A stretch of DNA of 6,365 bases from JAVBJV01 sp031555315 (GCA_031555315.1 JAVBUO010000027.1:1-6365), one strand, 5' to 3'; shown: positions 1 to 5,544, numbered from the stretch's first letter. Made by a program: numbers and translations. The notes: a model not told the origin generated them from the letters alone.

Positions 1-3
1 CGA

Positions 4-19
4 TGTTTCACGTGAAACA
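4..19. promoter_or_regulatory. parS: parS centromere site 1
   Basis: The 16 bases TGTTTCACGTGAAACA match the canonical bacterial parS exactly. The flanks extend the perfect palindrome to 22 bases, from the first base of the window to position 22. In Firmicutes parS is where ParB/Spo0J clamps load and spread, organising the origin region and recruiting SMC. The site is self-complementary, so it has no strand. It lies about 4 kb from dnaA, consistent with an origin-proximal location. Confidence 0.95.
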
Positions 20-42
20 TCGGCGCGTCTTGGACTGGAAAA

Positions 43-58
43 TGTTTCACGTGAAACA
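43..58. promoter_or_regulatory. parS: parS centromere site 2
   Basis: This is a second exact copy of TGTTTCACGTGAAACA, 39 bases from the first centre to centre. The outer flanks are not palindromic (A on the left, AA on the right), unlike site 1. Two close sites should give a strong ParB loading platform. The spacing is a multiple of three, so both sites read MFHVK in the same frame, but no convincing gene carries that reading. Confidence 0.95.
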
Positions 59-77
59 AATCCTTGCCCCGTTCCCC

Positions 78-118
78 TCATCGAAAAGATTTGGCCAAAG
101 GCCAAAGCTTTTCGATGA
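78..118 (-). terminator. Probable (bidirectional) terminator downstream of the DUF378 gene
   Basis: A long inverted repeat runs TCATCGAAAAG, one mismatch (A/G), TTTGGCC, loop AAA, GGCCAAA, CTTTTCGATGA. The inner 7-bp GC-containing stem is followed by a T tract on both strands (GCTTTTC on +, TCTTTTC on -), the usual design of a bidirectional intrinsic terminator. It begins 12 bases beyond the stop codon of the minus-strand DUF378 gene and separates it from the parS sites. The stem is only moderately GC-rich, so its strength is uncertain. Confidence 0.6.
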
Positions 119-129
119 AAGCGAAGCGC

Positions 130-366
130 CTATTCGTGCGCGCGTTCGCGGTCATGGTCGTGGTCGTGTTCCACGTCGCGTTCGCGGAACAGGAGCGAAA
201 TGCTCCACAGGCCCGCGATGCCGACCACCGTATAGACGATGCGGCTGATTACCTCCATCTGCCCTCCGCAGATGTATGCGACCAGGTCAAACCCAAAAAG
301 ACCGACGAGCAGCCAGTTGATGGCGCCAATGATGACCAGGATGAGCGATATGCGATCAAGTACCAT
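130..366 (-). CDS. DUF378 family small membrane protein
   Basis: This 78-residue protein has the DUF378 pattern: a short N-terminus, a first membrane helix at about residues 6-26 with the family-typical GAINWLLVGLFGFDL stretch, a short loop with C33-G-G, and a second helix at about 39-60 (ISRIVYTVVGIAGLW). The family is widespread in Firmicutes (Bacillus YuzA is a member) and has no established biochemical role. The start is well supported: ATG is preceded by AAAGGAGTG (375-383 on this strand). The C-terminal tail after residue 61 is unusual, being rich in His, Asp, Glu and Arg with alternating H-D-H-D-H-D, and it lengthens the protein beyond its two helices. Such a tail could bind metal or be merely a charged cytoplasmic end; this is inference. 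The gene diverges from the coiled-coil gene and is followed by a hairpin at 78-118. Confidence 0.9.
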   Translation of the reverse strand: MVLDRISLILVIIGAINWLLVGLFGFDLVAYICGGQMEVISRIVYTVVGIAGLWSISLLFRERDVEHDHDHDRERAHE

Positions 367-412
367 TTTTGATTCACTCCTTTATGTTTGCCGTTAGTAT
401 GCCCGACTCAAT

Positions 413-435
413 TTGAATCATGCGAAATGATTCAA
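413..435. promoter_or_regulatory. 9-bp inverted repeat in the divergent intergenic region
   Basis: TTGAATCAT, spacer GCGAA, ATGATTCAA form a perfect 9-bp dyad between the DUF378 gene and the coiled-coil gene. A third copy of the half-site core TGATTCA occurs at 370-376, next to the DUF378 ribosome binding site. The dyad has no T run or GC-rich stem, so it looks like a protein-binding operator rather than a terminator. I see no convincing consensus promoter for either flanking gene in 367-531; a TTGAAT hexamer that could act as a -35 lies inside each arm (413-418 on +, 435-430 on -). Confidence 0.4.
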
Positions 436-516
436 TAGATGGATAAATTTTCAGGTTTCGTCCGTCTAAGCGGTACTTGTCCCGTTTCACGCATATGATT
501 TGTTGAAGAGCTTGTG

Positions 517-522
517 AGGAGG
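517..522 (+). promoter_or_regulatory. Ribosome binding site that fixes the start of the coiled-coil gene
   Basis: A perfect AGGAGG stands 9 bases before the ATG at 532. A longer reading would begin with the GTG at 514, but that codon overlaps the Shine-Dalgarno itself and would leave no site of its own, so 532 is chosen. Confidence 0.9.
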
Positions 523-531
523 TTTACCCGT

Positions 532-2361
532 ATGAAGAAGTACCTGGTGATTTTGATGGCGGTGGCGCTCGTTGGCGTGTCGATCACAGCCGGTGTGCTG
601 GGCGGAAATATCTCGGGCGTTCAGCGCGACCTGGCGGCGAGCACAGAGCAGCTGGGCAGCGCAAACGAGACGCTTTCAGAAGCGCAGAAGGAAGTCGAAT
701 CGCTCAAGGCGGCCAACGCGGCGCTCACGACCGAGCTTGAACAGGCGGGACAGCAATACGCCGACAGCCGGAAGCAATTTGAAGATCTGTCGAAGAGCGC
801 GTCCGATCAGGCGGCTCAACTGACCGCGACTTCCGATCAGCTCGCCTCCATGCAGGAGGAAATCAGCGCGTACGAACAATTGATGACGGCAGGCGACGAT
901 CAGCTTTCAAGCGCCAAGGCGCAAATCGCGTCCCTCAAGAAGCAGCTCTCGGGCGCGCAGGCGGCGCTTCGCACCACGCAGACCAGCGTCAACGCGCTCA
1001 GCAAGGACGTCAAGGAAGCCAACAACATCATCGGCGAGCTGAATACGGTTTCGCAGGAACTGGACGAACGCGCGGCGCGCATCAAGGAACTTGAGGACCT
1101 CCTGACCAGCCGCGAATACGACATCTCGGGCAAGGACGTGTTGCTTGGCGAGGCGGAAGAGACGATCGCCGCCCAGGCGGCGCAATTGAAGCAGGCGGAC
1201 GAAAAGGCCCGGGAGCTTTCGGGGCAACTGGCGAAGCGCGAGGCCGAGCTGACCGCCGCGCAGGATGATTTGGCCGGACAAGCGTCCTTGCTCGCGGAAA
1301 CGCAGGACCTGCTGGATGCGCAAACCCAAGCACACGAACAGGCCAAGGCCGATCACGAATTGGCGACGGGCGCGGCGCAATCCGAAAAAGAGGCGCTGAA
1401 CCAGCAGGTCGCAGCCCTAAACGATCAGGTTGAAGCGCTAAACACCGAGCTCACCGCGCTGGGTGGTCAGCTTGGCGAGCAGGGCGCCGAGATCGAATCG
1501 CTCAAGGGGCAACTCGAGCAGCGCGATTTGGACCTCAAGGCGATCAACGACGAGGCAGCGAAAAAGAGCGCCGAAGTCGAGGAGCTCAAGGCGCAATTGG
1601 CCCAACGCGACCAGCAAATCGCGGCCTTTGACGACGGGTCCGAGGTGATCGCCCAGCTGAACGCGCAGATTGAGGCGCATCAGGATGAAATCAAGGCGCT
1701 GAACGACCAAGTCCTGGCGCTTCAAGACGAACTGGCGAACGCCGACGACGGCTCGGAAACCATCGCCCAGCTGAACGCGCAGATTGAGGCGCATCAGGAT
1801 GAAATCAAGGCGCTGGGCGATCAGATCACGGCGCTTGAAGACGAGCTCGCGAACGTTGACGACGGCTCGGAAACCATCGCCCAGCTGAACGCTGAGATTC
1901 AATCGCTCAAGGATCAGATCACTTCGCTTGAGGGCGAATTGGCGGCAGGCGGCGATCAGTCGGGTGAAATTGCTTCGCTCAACGATCAGATCATGGCGCT
2001 TGAGGAAGAAATCGCGCATCTTCAGTCGGAGCTCAATGAGAAGGACGACGGATCGGCGCAAATTGGCGCGTTGGAAGAAGAAATAGCGAACCTCGAAGCA
2101 CAGCTTCAGCAGGGCGGATCGGGCGAAAGTGAACTTGAAGGCAAGATTCAGGCGCTGCGCGAAGCGGTTGACAGCTTGGTGGGCGTCAACGACAAGATCG
2201 CGGCGCAATTGACCAAGATCGAAGAGATACGCGCTCAATTGGCGGGCATGGAAGAAAGCGATCCGGAGCTGACCAATGAGCTAGAGGAGATCGCGGGCAA
2301 GCTCAAGAAAAATGAACAAACGCGCGCGGAGTTGATCGCGCAGCTGCCCGAACTGTTCTGA
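532..2361 (+). CDS. Membrane-anchored or secreted long coiled-coil protein with tandem repeats
   Basis: I do not recognise a named family. The 609-residue product starts MKKYLVILMAVALVGVSITAG: a Lys pair followed by a hydrophobic segment to about residue 25, with no lipobox and no clear cleavage site, so a signal anchor or signal peptide. Almost everything after is predicted coiled coil, rich in Ala, Glu, Gln, Leu, Lys and Asp in heptad-like spacing (for example QVAALNDQVEALNTEL). There is no Cys and no Trp, and the only prolines are close to the C-terminus (SDPEL and LPELF), as expected of a continuous helix. Residues 367-528 form repeat units beginning DDGSE or variants. The C-terminal ~80 residues lose the repeats but stay helical. 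It may act as an extracytoplasmic rod, tether or spacer; that is inference, and low-complexity similarity to SMC or myosin-like proteins should not be taken as homology. It converges with ychF across a shared terminator. Confidence 0.85.
   Translation: MKKYLVILMAVALVGVSITAGVLGGNISGVQRDLAASTEQLGSANETLSEAQKEVESLKAANAALTTELEQAGQQYADSRKQFEDLSKSASDQAAQLTATSDQLASMQEEISAYEQLMTAGDDQLSSAKAQIASLKKQLSGAQAALRTTQTSVNALSKDVKEANNIIGELNTVSQELDERAARIKELEDLLTSREYDISGKDVLLGEAEETIAAQAAQLKQADEKARELSGQLAKREAELTAAQDDLAGQASLLAETQDLLDAQTQAHEQAKADHELATGAAQSEKEALNQQVAALNDQVEALNTELTALGGQLGEQGAEIESLKGQLEQRDLDLKAINDEAAKKSAEVEELKAQLAQRDQQIAAFDDGSEVIAQLNAQIEAHQDEIKALNDQVLALQDELANADDGSETIAQLNAQIEAHQDEIKALGDQITALEDELANVDDGSETIAQLNAEIQSLKDQITSLEGELAAGGDQSGEIASLNDQIMALEEEIAHLQSELNEKDDGSAQIGALEEEIANLEAQLQQGGSGESELEGKIQALREAVDSLVGVNDKIAAQLTKIEEIRAQLAGMEESDPELTNELEEIAGKLKKNEQTRAELIAQLPELF
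1630..2115 (+). repeat. In-frame tandem repeats in the coiled-coil gene (38-38-31-31-24 codons)
   Basis: Units begin at 1630, 1744, 1858, 1951 and 2044, each opening with DDGSE or a variant (GDQSG, DDGSA) and continuing IAQLNAQIEAHQDEIKAL or a relative. Units 1 and 2 share an identical 54-base block (1648-1701 and 1762-1815). Units 2 and 3 share their first 35 bases, which points to recent duplication. Unit lengths differ by 21 bases, i.e. 7 residues or one heptad, so length changes keep the coiled-coil register. Confidence 0.85.
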
Positions 2362-2406
2362 ACATATGTTTGGAAATAGGGAGCGGAACCATTTGCTTAT
2401 GCATAC

Positions 2407-2443
2407 AAAAGGCGCCCTGGCGACGTTTGATCGCCAGGGCGTT
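2407..2443 (-). terminator. Intrinsic terminator of ychF, between convergent genes
   Basis: CGCCCTGGCGA (2413-2423) pairs perfectly with TCGCCAGGGCG (2431-2441) around a 7-base loop. On the minus strand the stem is followed by CCTTTTGT, so it is a rho-independent terminator for ychF, starting about 25 bases after its stop. On the plus strand no T run follows, so it would stop the coiled-coil transcript (which ends at 2361) less well, although the hairpin could still protect that 3' end. Confidence 0.85.
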
Positions 2444-2467
2444 GAATGCCAATCCAATGAGAAAAGA

Positions 2468-3565
2468 CTAAACGTTAAACCGGAACAGCGTCACATCCCC
2501 GTCCTTCATGACGTATTCCTTGCCTTCCGAGCGCACCAAACCTTTCTCCTTGCACGCCGCCATGCTGCCTTCGCGCGTTAGATCGTCATAGGCGACGATT
2601 TCGGCGCGAATGAAGCCTCTTTCAAAGTCGGTATGAATCTTGCCTGCGGCCTGCGGGGCCTTGGTTCCGCGCTCGATGGTCCAGGCGCGCACTTCCTTGG
2701 GCCCGGCGGTCAGGTAGCTGATGAGGCCGAGCAAGTCGTAGCAAATGTTCACCAACCGGTCGAGGCCCGACGCGCCGATGCCGAGCTCGGTTAAGAACAT
2801 CTCCTTTTCCTCCCGGTCGAGCTGCGCGATGTCTTCTTCTACCTTGGCCGAGATGACGAGCACCTGGCTGCCCTCAGATTGCGCAACGGCGCGCACGGAG
2901 CGCACCATGGGCAGGGCGTCCACGTCCCCGCCAAGCTCGCTTTCGGCGATGTTGGCGGCATAGACCACGGGCTTGACGGTCAGCAGGTACCAGCTCTTTG
3001 CGATTTCAAGTTCCTCTTCATGAAGCGCGCAGGTGCGCGCGGGCTTGCCTTGATCGAGGTGCTCGGACAGCTTCTGGGCAACCTCCAGCTCGTCCTTCAT
3101 GCGCTTATCCCCGTTTTTGACCAGGTGCGCCGCTTTGTCGCGCCGCTTCGCGATGGTCTCAAGGTCGGCCAAGATCAACTCCATCTGGATGATGTCGATG
3201 TCGCGCGCGGGATCGACCGTGCCTTCGACATGGATGACATTTTCATCCTCAAAGCACCTGACCACATGCACAATGGCGTCCACCTCGCGAATGTGGCTCA
3301 AGAATTTATTGCCGAGCCCCTCGCCGCGGCTGGCGCCCTTGACGAGGCCCGCGATATCGACAAATTCAAGCATCGCCGGCGTGTACTTTTCCGGGTTGTA
3401 CATCCTCGCCAGTACGTCAAGCCGCGCATCCCGCACCGGCACAATTCCGGTGTTGGGTTCAATGGTACAGAAAGGGTAATTCGCGGCCTGCGCGCCCGCG
3501 CAGGTGATCGCGTTGAACAACGTACTCTTGCCTACGTTGGGAAGTCCTACCACGCCCAGCTTCAT
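2468..3565 (-). CDS. ychF: YchF/OLA1 family ribosome-associated P-loop NTPase
   Basis: The 365-residue protein is full length for YchF, a TRAFAC-class Obg-family member that binds ribosomes and prefers ATP to GTP in studied members. G1 is GLPNVGKST at residues 7-15, the effector stretch NYPFCTIEPN is at 29-38, and G3 DIAGLVKGAS is at 70-79. G4 is not the GTP-specifying NKxD but NIAE at 205-208, the family deviation linked to relaxed nucleotide choice. A helical insert lies at about 120-195. The C-terminal TGS domain carries FTAG-like LTAGPKEVRAWTI and GKIHTDFERGFIRAE, ending in RFNV. The start is supported by GGAGGAAG (3571-3578 on this strand) and a strong promoter 24 or so bases further up. 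It is transcribed divergently from dnaA; in Bacillus subtilis the orthologue (yyaF) is also near the origin, by spo0J. Confidence 0.97.
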   Translation of the reverse strand: MKLGVVGLPNVGKSTLFNAITCAGAQAANYPFCTIEPNTGIVPVRDARLDVLARMYNPEKYTPAMLEFVDIAGLVKGASRGEGLGNKFLSHIREVDAIVHVVRCFEDENVIHVEGTVDPARDIDIIQMELILADLETIAKRRDKAAHLVKNGDKRMKDELEVAQKLSEHLDQGKPARTCALHEEELEIAKSWYLLTVKPVVYAANIAESELGGDVDALPMVRSVRAVAQSEGSQVLVISAKVEEDIAQLDREEKEMFLTELGIGASGLDRLVNICYDLLGLISYLTAGPKEVRAWTIERGTKAPQAAGKIHTDFERGFIRAEIVAYDDLTREGSMAACKEKGLVRSEGKEYVMKDGDVTLFRFNV

Positions 3566-3595
3566 CTTTGCTTCCTCCGCTATTGATACCGGTTC

Positions 3596-3624
3596 ATTAT
3601 ACCCTACTCTTGAGAAAATTTCAA
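3596..3624 (-). promoter_or_regulatory. Sigma-A promoter of ychF
   Basis: Reading the minus strand, TTGAAA (3624-3619), exactly 17 bases, then a perfect TATAAT (3601-3596). Transcription would start near 3589, giving a leader of roughly 24 bases that contains the ychF ribosome binding site. Confidence 0.85.
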
Positions 3625-3626
3625 TT

Positions 3627-3640
3627 TATAACGCGTTATA
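3627..3640. promoter_or_regulatory. 14-bp perfect palindrome just upstream of the ychF -35
   Basis: TATAACGCGTTATA is fully self-complementary and lies two bases upstream of the ychF -35 hexamer. The position suits an activator or repressor dimer, but no regulator is identified. Confidence 0.4.
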
Positions 3641-3850
3641 CCAACCTTTCAACAGGCCTTCAACAGCTTATCCTTCTTTTCATGTTCCCAAAGAACGTGG
3701 TATGCGACATATATTATTATATAAATAGGTAGACATCCATATCGTACCACCGGATATGGGCCGATGCGTTGAAAATCCCGGCGAAAACGCGTCCATTTTT
3801 CAGCCAAAACATTTTTGTGCGACATCTTTTGAAAAACCTTCTCCAACCGC
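3641..3850. other. AT-rich ychF-dnaA intergenic spacer
   Basis: No gene is supported here; two short open frames on the minus strand lack ribosome binding sites and run over the dnaA promoter. It contains an uninterrupted A/T block at 3709-3727, an imperfect dyad CCATATC (3737-3743) / GATATGG (3753-3759), and an 8-base direct repeat TGCGACAT at 3703-3710 and 3818-3825. The A/T block could be a melting element or an UP-like element, which is inference. Confidence 0.4.
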
Positions 3851-3879
3851 TTGATTGACCGGGATTTTTTTGATATGAT
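3851..3879 (+). promoter_or_regulatory. Probable dnaA promoter
   Basis: TTGATT (3851-3856), a 17-base spacer containing a run of seven T, and TATGAT (3874-3879). Transcription would begin near 3886 and give a leader of about 100 bases that spans three DnaA boxes, the usual arrangement for DnaA autorepression. Confidence 0.7.
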
Positions 3880-3889
3880 AGGCAAGAAC

Positions 3890-3942
3890 TTATCCCCAAA
3901 CCCGTTACGGTTCTCCACTCGTTGTGGATATTTTGTGGATAA
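3890..3942. promoter_or_regulatory. DnaA box cluster in the dnaA leader
   Basis: Three boxes are visible. TTATCCCCA (3890-3898, +) has one mismatch. ATATCCACA (3923-3931, -) has one mismatch. TTATCCACA (3934-3942, -) is a perfect consensus. The last two are 11 bases apart on the same strand, about one helical turn. In Firmicutes such clusters upstream of dnaA serve autoregulation and form part of a bipartite origin. These boxes have the TTATCCACA form, whereas those after dnaA are mostly of the TTGTCCACA form. Confidence 0.75.
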
Positions 3943-3987
3943 GTCATTTTTGTGAAGTCTTTTATCATGCGATTAAGGGGATTACGA

Positions 3988-5307
3988 ATGATTGAGCAAA
4001 ATCCATGGAGCGAGGTTCTGAAGCGGCTGCAAAAGGACCTCAACCCCATCAGCTACAATACGTGGTTCAGGACCATCTCCGTCATGAAGGCGGAGGATGG
4101 CGTATTGGTGCTCGGAACCGATGACACAACCGCGATCCAGGTGCTTCGCCAACGCTACAACGCGCTTTTGACCGATACGGTACACGACGTGTTCGGCCGC
4201 CACTACGACCTGTACATCGTCAACGCGAACGAGCCGATCCCTCAGGATTTATCGACGCTTGGGATGGACGGGGTCAAGCGGGTCGGGCAGCTCAACCCCA
4301 AGTACACGTTTGACACGTTTGTGGTGGGCGATTCGAACCGGTTCGCGCACGCGGCTTCGCTGGCGGTTGCGGAACTGCCGAGCGAGGCATACAACCCGCT
4401 GTTTTTATACGGGGGCGTAGGGCTTGGCAAGACGCACCTGATGCACGCGATCGGGCACTACATGAAGAGCGAGAACCCGTCGCTCAGGCTGCTGTACATA
4501 ACCAGCGAGCGGTTCACAAACGACGTGATTGAAGCGATACAGACCAAGACCACGACCGAGCTCAGGGACAGGATGCGCAACGTCGATGTGCTGATGGTGG
4601 ACGACATTCAGTTTATTGCGGGCAAGACCAGCACGCAGGAGGAATTTTTCCATACCTTCAACCACCTGCACACGGGCGGGAAGCAGATTATTATTTCGTC
4701 CGACCGGCCGCCCAAGGACATTCCGACGCTTGAGGAGCGCCTCCGGTCGCGGTTTGAGTGGGGGCTGATCGCGGACATTCAGAAGCCGGATTATGAGACG
4801 CGGGTTGCGATCCTTCGCAAGAAAGCCGCGACAGAGCATTACGAGATTCCGGACGATGTGCTGAATTTTATCGCGGAAAAGGTTGAGAGCAACATCCGCG
4901 AGCTTGAAGGGTCGCTGACCAGGGTCAACGCGGAGGCGACGGTTAAGCGGCAATCGGTAACGCTGGAGCTTGCGGAGAAATCGCTTTCGAACCTTGTGGG
5001 CATGCGGGACACGAAGCGGATCACGCCGGAACTGGTTATGCAAGTTGTGGCGGACTATTACCGTGTGGAGAAAAGCGACATCACGAGCTCAAAGAGGAAC
5101 CGAGAGATCGCGCTGCCGCGGCAGGTTGCGATGTACCTGACGCGGGAGATGACGAATCTATCGACGACGCGAATCGGCGACTCCTTTGGCGGGCGCGACC
5201 ACACGACGGTGATGCACGCGGACCGCAAGATCCGCGCGCTGATGGCCGAGCGCCGCTCGATCTACAACCAGGTCACCGAGCTCACGAACCGCATCAAGAA
5301 CGGCTGA
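3988..5307 (+). CDS. dnaA: Chromosomal replication initiator DnaA, hybrid of clostridial body and Streptomyces C-terminus
   Basis: DnaA binds DnaA boxes, oligomerises with ATP, melts the origin and loads helicase. The 439-residue product has domain I (1 to about 82, NPWSEVLKRLQ), a very short linker, and an AAA+ domain with Walker A GGVGLGKT (142-149), Walker B LMVDD (202-206), arginine-finger region RLRSRF (251-256) and sensor 2 NIRELEG (302-308). Domain IV has the signature FGGRDHTTVMHA (400-411). ATG 3988 is chosen because AAGGGG precedes it by 7 bases; a GTG at 3952 is in frame but has no such site. Residues up to about 400 look clostridial. Residues 412-439 (DRKIRALMAERRSIYNQV and on to TNRIKNG) are the tail I know from Streptomyces DnaA, and downstream DNA is Streptomyces-like too. 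A clostridial DnaA would diverge here. The frame is intact because the join lies in conserved codons. Product identity is certain; whether this hybrid exists in a cell is doubtful. Confidence 0.95.
   Translation: MIEQNPWSEVLKRLQKDLNPISYNTWFRTISVMKAEDGVLVLGTDDTTAIQVLRQRYNALLTDTVHDVFGRHYDLYIVNANEPIPQDLSTLGMDGVKRVGQLNPKYTFDTFVVGDSNRFAHAASLAVAELPSEAYNPLFLYGGVGLGKTHLMHAIGHYMKSENPSLRLLYITSERFTNDVIEAIQTKTTTELRDRMRNVDVLMVDDIQFIAGKTSTQEEFFHTFNHLHTGGKQIIISSDRPPKDIPTLEERLRSRFEWGLIADIQKPDYETRVAILRKKAATEHYEIPDDVLNFIAEKVESNIRELEGSLTRVNAEATVKRQSVTLELAEKSLSNLVGMRDTKRITPELVMQVVADYYRVEKSDITSSKRNREIALPRQVAMYLTREMTNLSTTRIGDSFGGRDHTTVMHADRKIRALMAERRSIYNQVTELTNRIKNG
5185..5225 (+). other. Inferred join between Firmicute and Streptomyces DNA
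   Basis: Upstream codons (NLSTTRIGDSF) fit a clostridial DnaA, where Streptomyces would have a DLSLPKIG-like stretch. Downstream codons from D412 on fit Streptomyces. The changeover is within codons for GGRDHTTVMHA, a near-invariant motif whose DNA, in two GC-rich genomes, can share a word of about 30 bases. Such a length is typical of short-read assembly k-mers. Exact breakpoints cannot be set because the sequence is compatible with both parents here. Confidence 0.85.
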
Positions 5308-5328
5308 CAGCACGGCGGTACGTCGCCG

Positions 5329-5363
5329 AGGGCGCCCCGGGACTCGTTCCCGAGGGCGCCTTT
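5329..5363 (+). terminator. Terminator-like hairpin after dnaA
   Basis: Starting about 20 bases after the dnaA stop, a GC-rich left arm (5329-5342) pairs with 5348-5361: CGGGA with TCCCG around the loop CTCGT, then a bulged A (5353), then GGGCGCC-type pairing with G-T closing pairs. A short TTT follows. Streptomyces terminators often lack long T runs, so this is a plausible dnaA terminator. The arms also contain an 11-base direct repeat, CCGAGGGCGCC at 5326 and 5350. Confidence 0.65.
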
Positions 5364-5378
5364 CGCTGTTCCGCAGAC

Positions 5379-5496
5379 GCCCCGAGAGCGGGGCCGGACA
5401 CACCCACGGGGGTCTTCGGCACCCTTCGCGGGCTCTCCGGGAGCCCTTCCGGACGGGTCTGAGGCCGTCCCGGGCCGGATCCGGAGCCGGTCCGGC
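5379..5496. repeat. Series of short GC-rich hairpins between dnaA and oriC
   Basis: Four further perfect stems follow the terminator: GCCCCG-agag-CGGGGC (5379-5394), GGGCTC-tccgg-GAGCCC then TT (5430-5446), GGACGG-8-CCGTCC (5451-5470), and GCCGGA-11-TCCGGC (5474-5496), the last containing the palindrome CCGGATCCGG. No open frame here is credible. They may be back-up terminators insulating oriC from dnaA transcription, or simply a consequence of very high GC. Confidence 0.5.
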
Positions 5497-5544
5497 GTTA
5501 CCGGACAGCCATCCACTGTTCGAATACGCGCCAGGTTACGGGCG

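Noticed and set aside
3..248. Open frame starting MFHVKHRRVLDWKMFHVKQ
   Set aside because: The start is only the palindromic parS sequence. The rest is Arg-rich and runs antisense through the hairpin and the DUF378 gene, with no visible ribosome binding site.
64..372. 102-codon plus-strand frame opposite DUF378
   Set aside because: It is the antisense shadow of a clear DUF378 gene and has no ribosome binding site.
514..531. Upstream GTG start for the coiled-coil gene (MRRFTR extension)
   Set aside because: The GTG overlaps the AGGAGG that serves the ATG at 532, and the extension would put three Arg codons derived from the Shine-Dalgarno region before a normal KK signal.
1630..1971. The repeated DDGSE units as a CRISPR-like or mobile repeat
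   Set aside because: They are in-frame protein repeats without spacers, terminal inverted repeats or target duplications.
1438..2238. 266-codon minus-strand frame inside the coiled-coil gene
   Set aside because: Shadow of a repetitive GC-biased gene; its product mirrors the repeats and shows no domain.
2468..3565. ychF as an Obg or Der GTPase
   Set aside because: The NIAE G4 motif, the IHTDFERGFIRAE TGS signature and the 365-residue length are specific to YchF; Obg has an N-terminal glycine-rich domain and Der has two G domains.
2879..3586. 235-codon plus-strand frame across ychF
   Set aside because: Antisense to a full-length, motif-complete ychF and running over its start and ribosome binding site.
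3649..4049. Two minus-strand frames upstream of dnaA
   Set aside because: They lie in AT-rich regulatory DNA across the dnaA promoter and DnaA boxes, lack ribosome binding sites, and one runs into dnaA.
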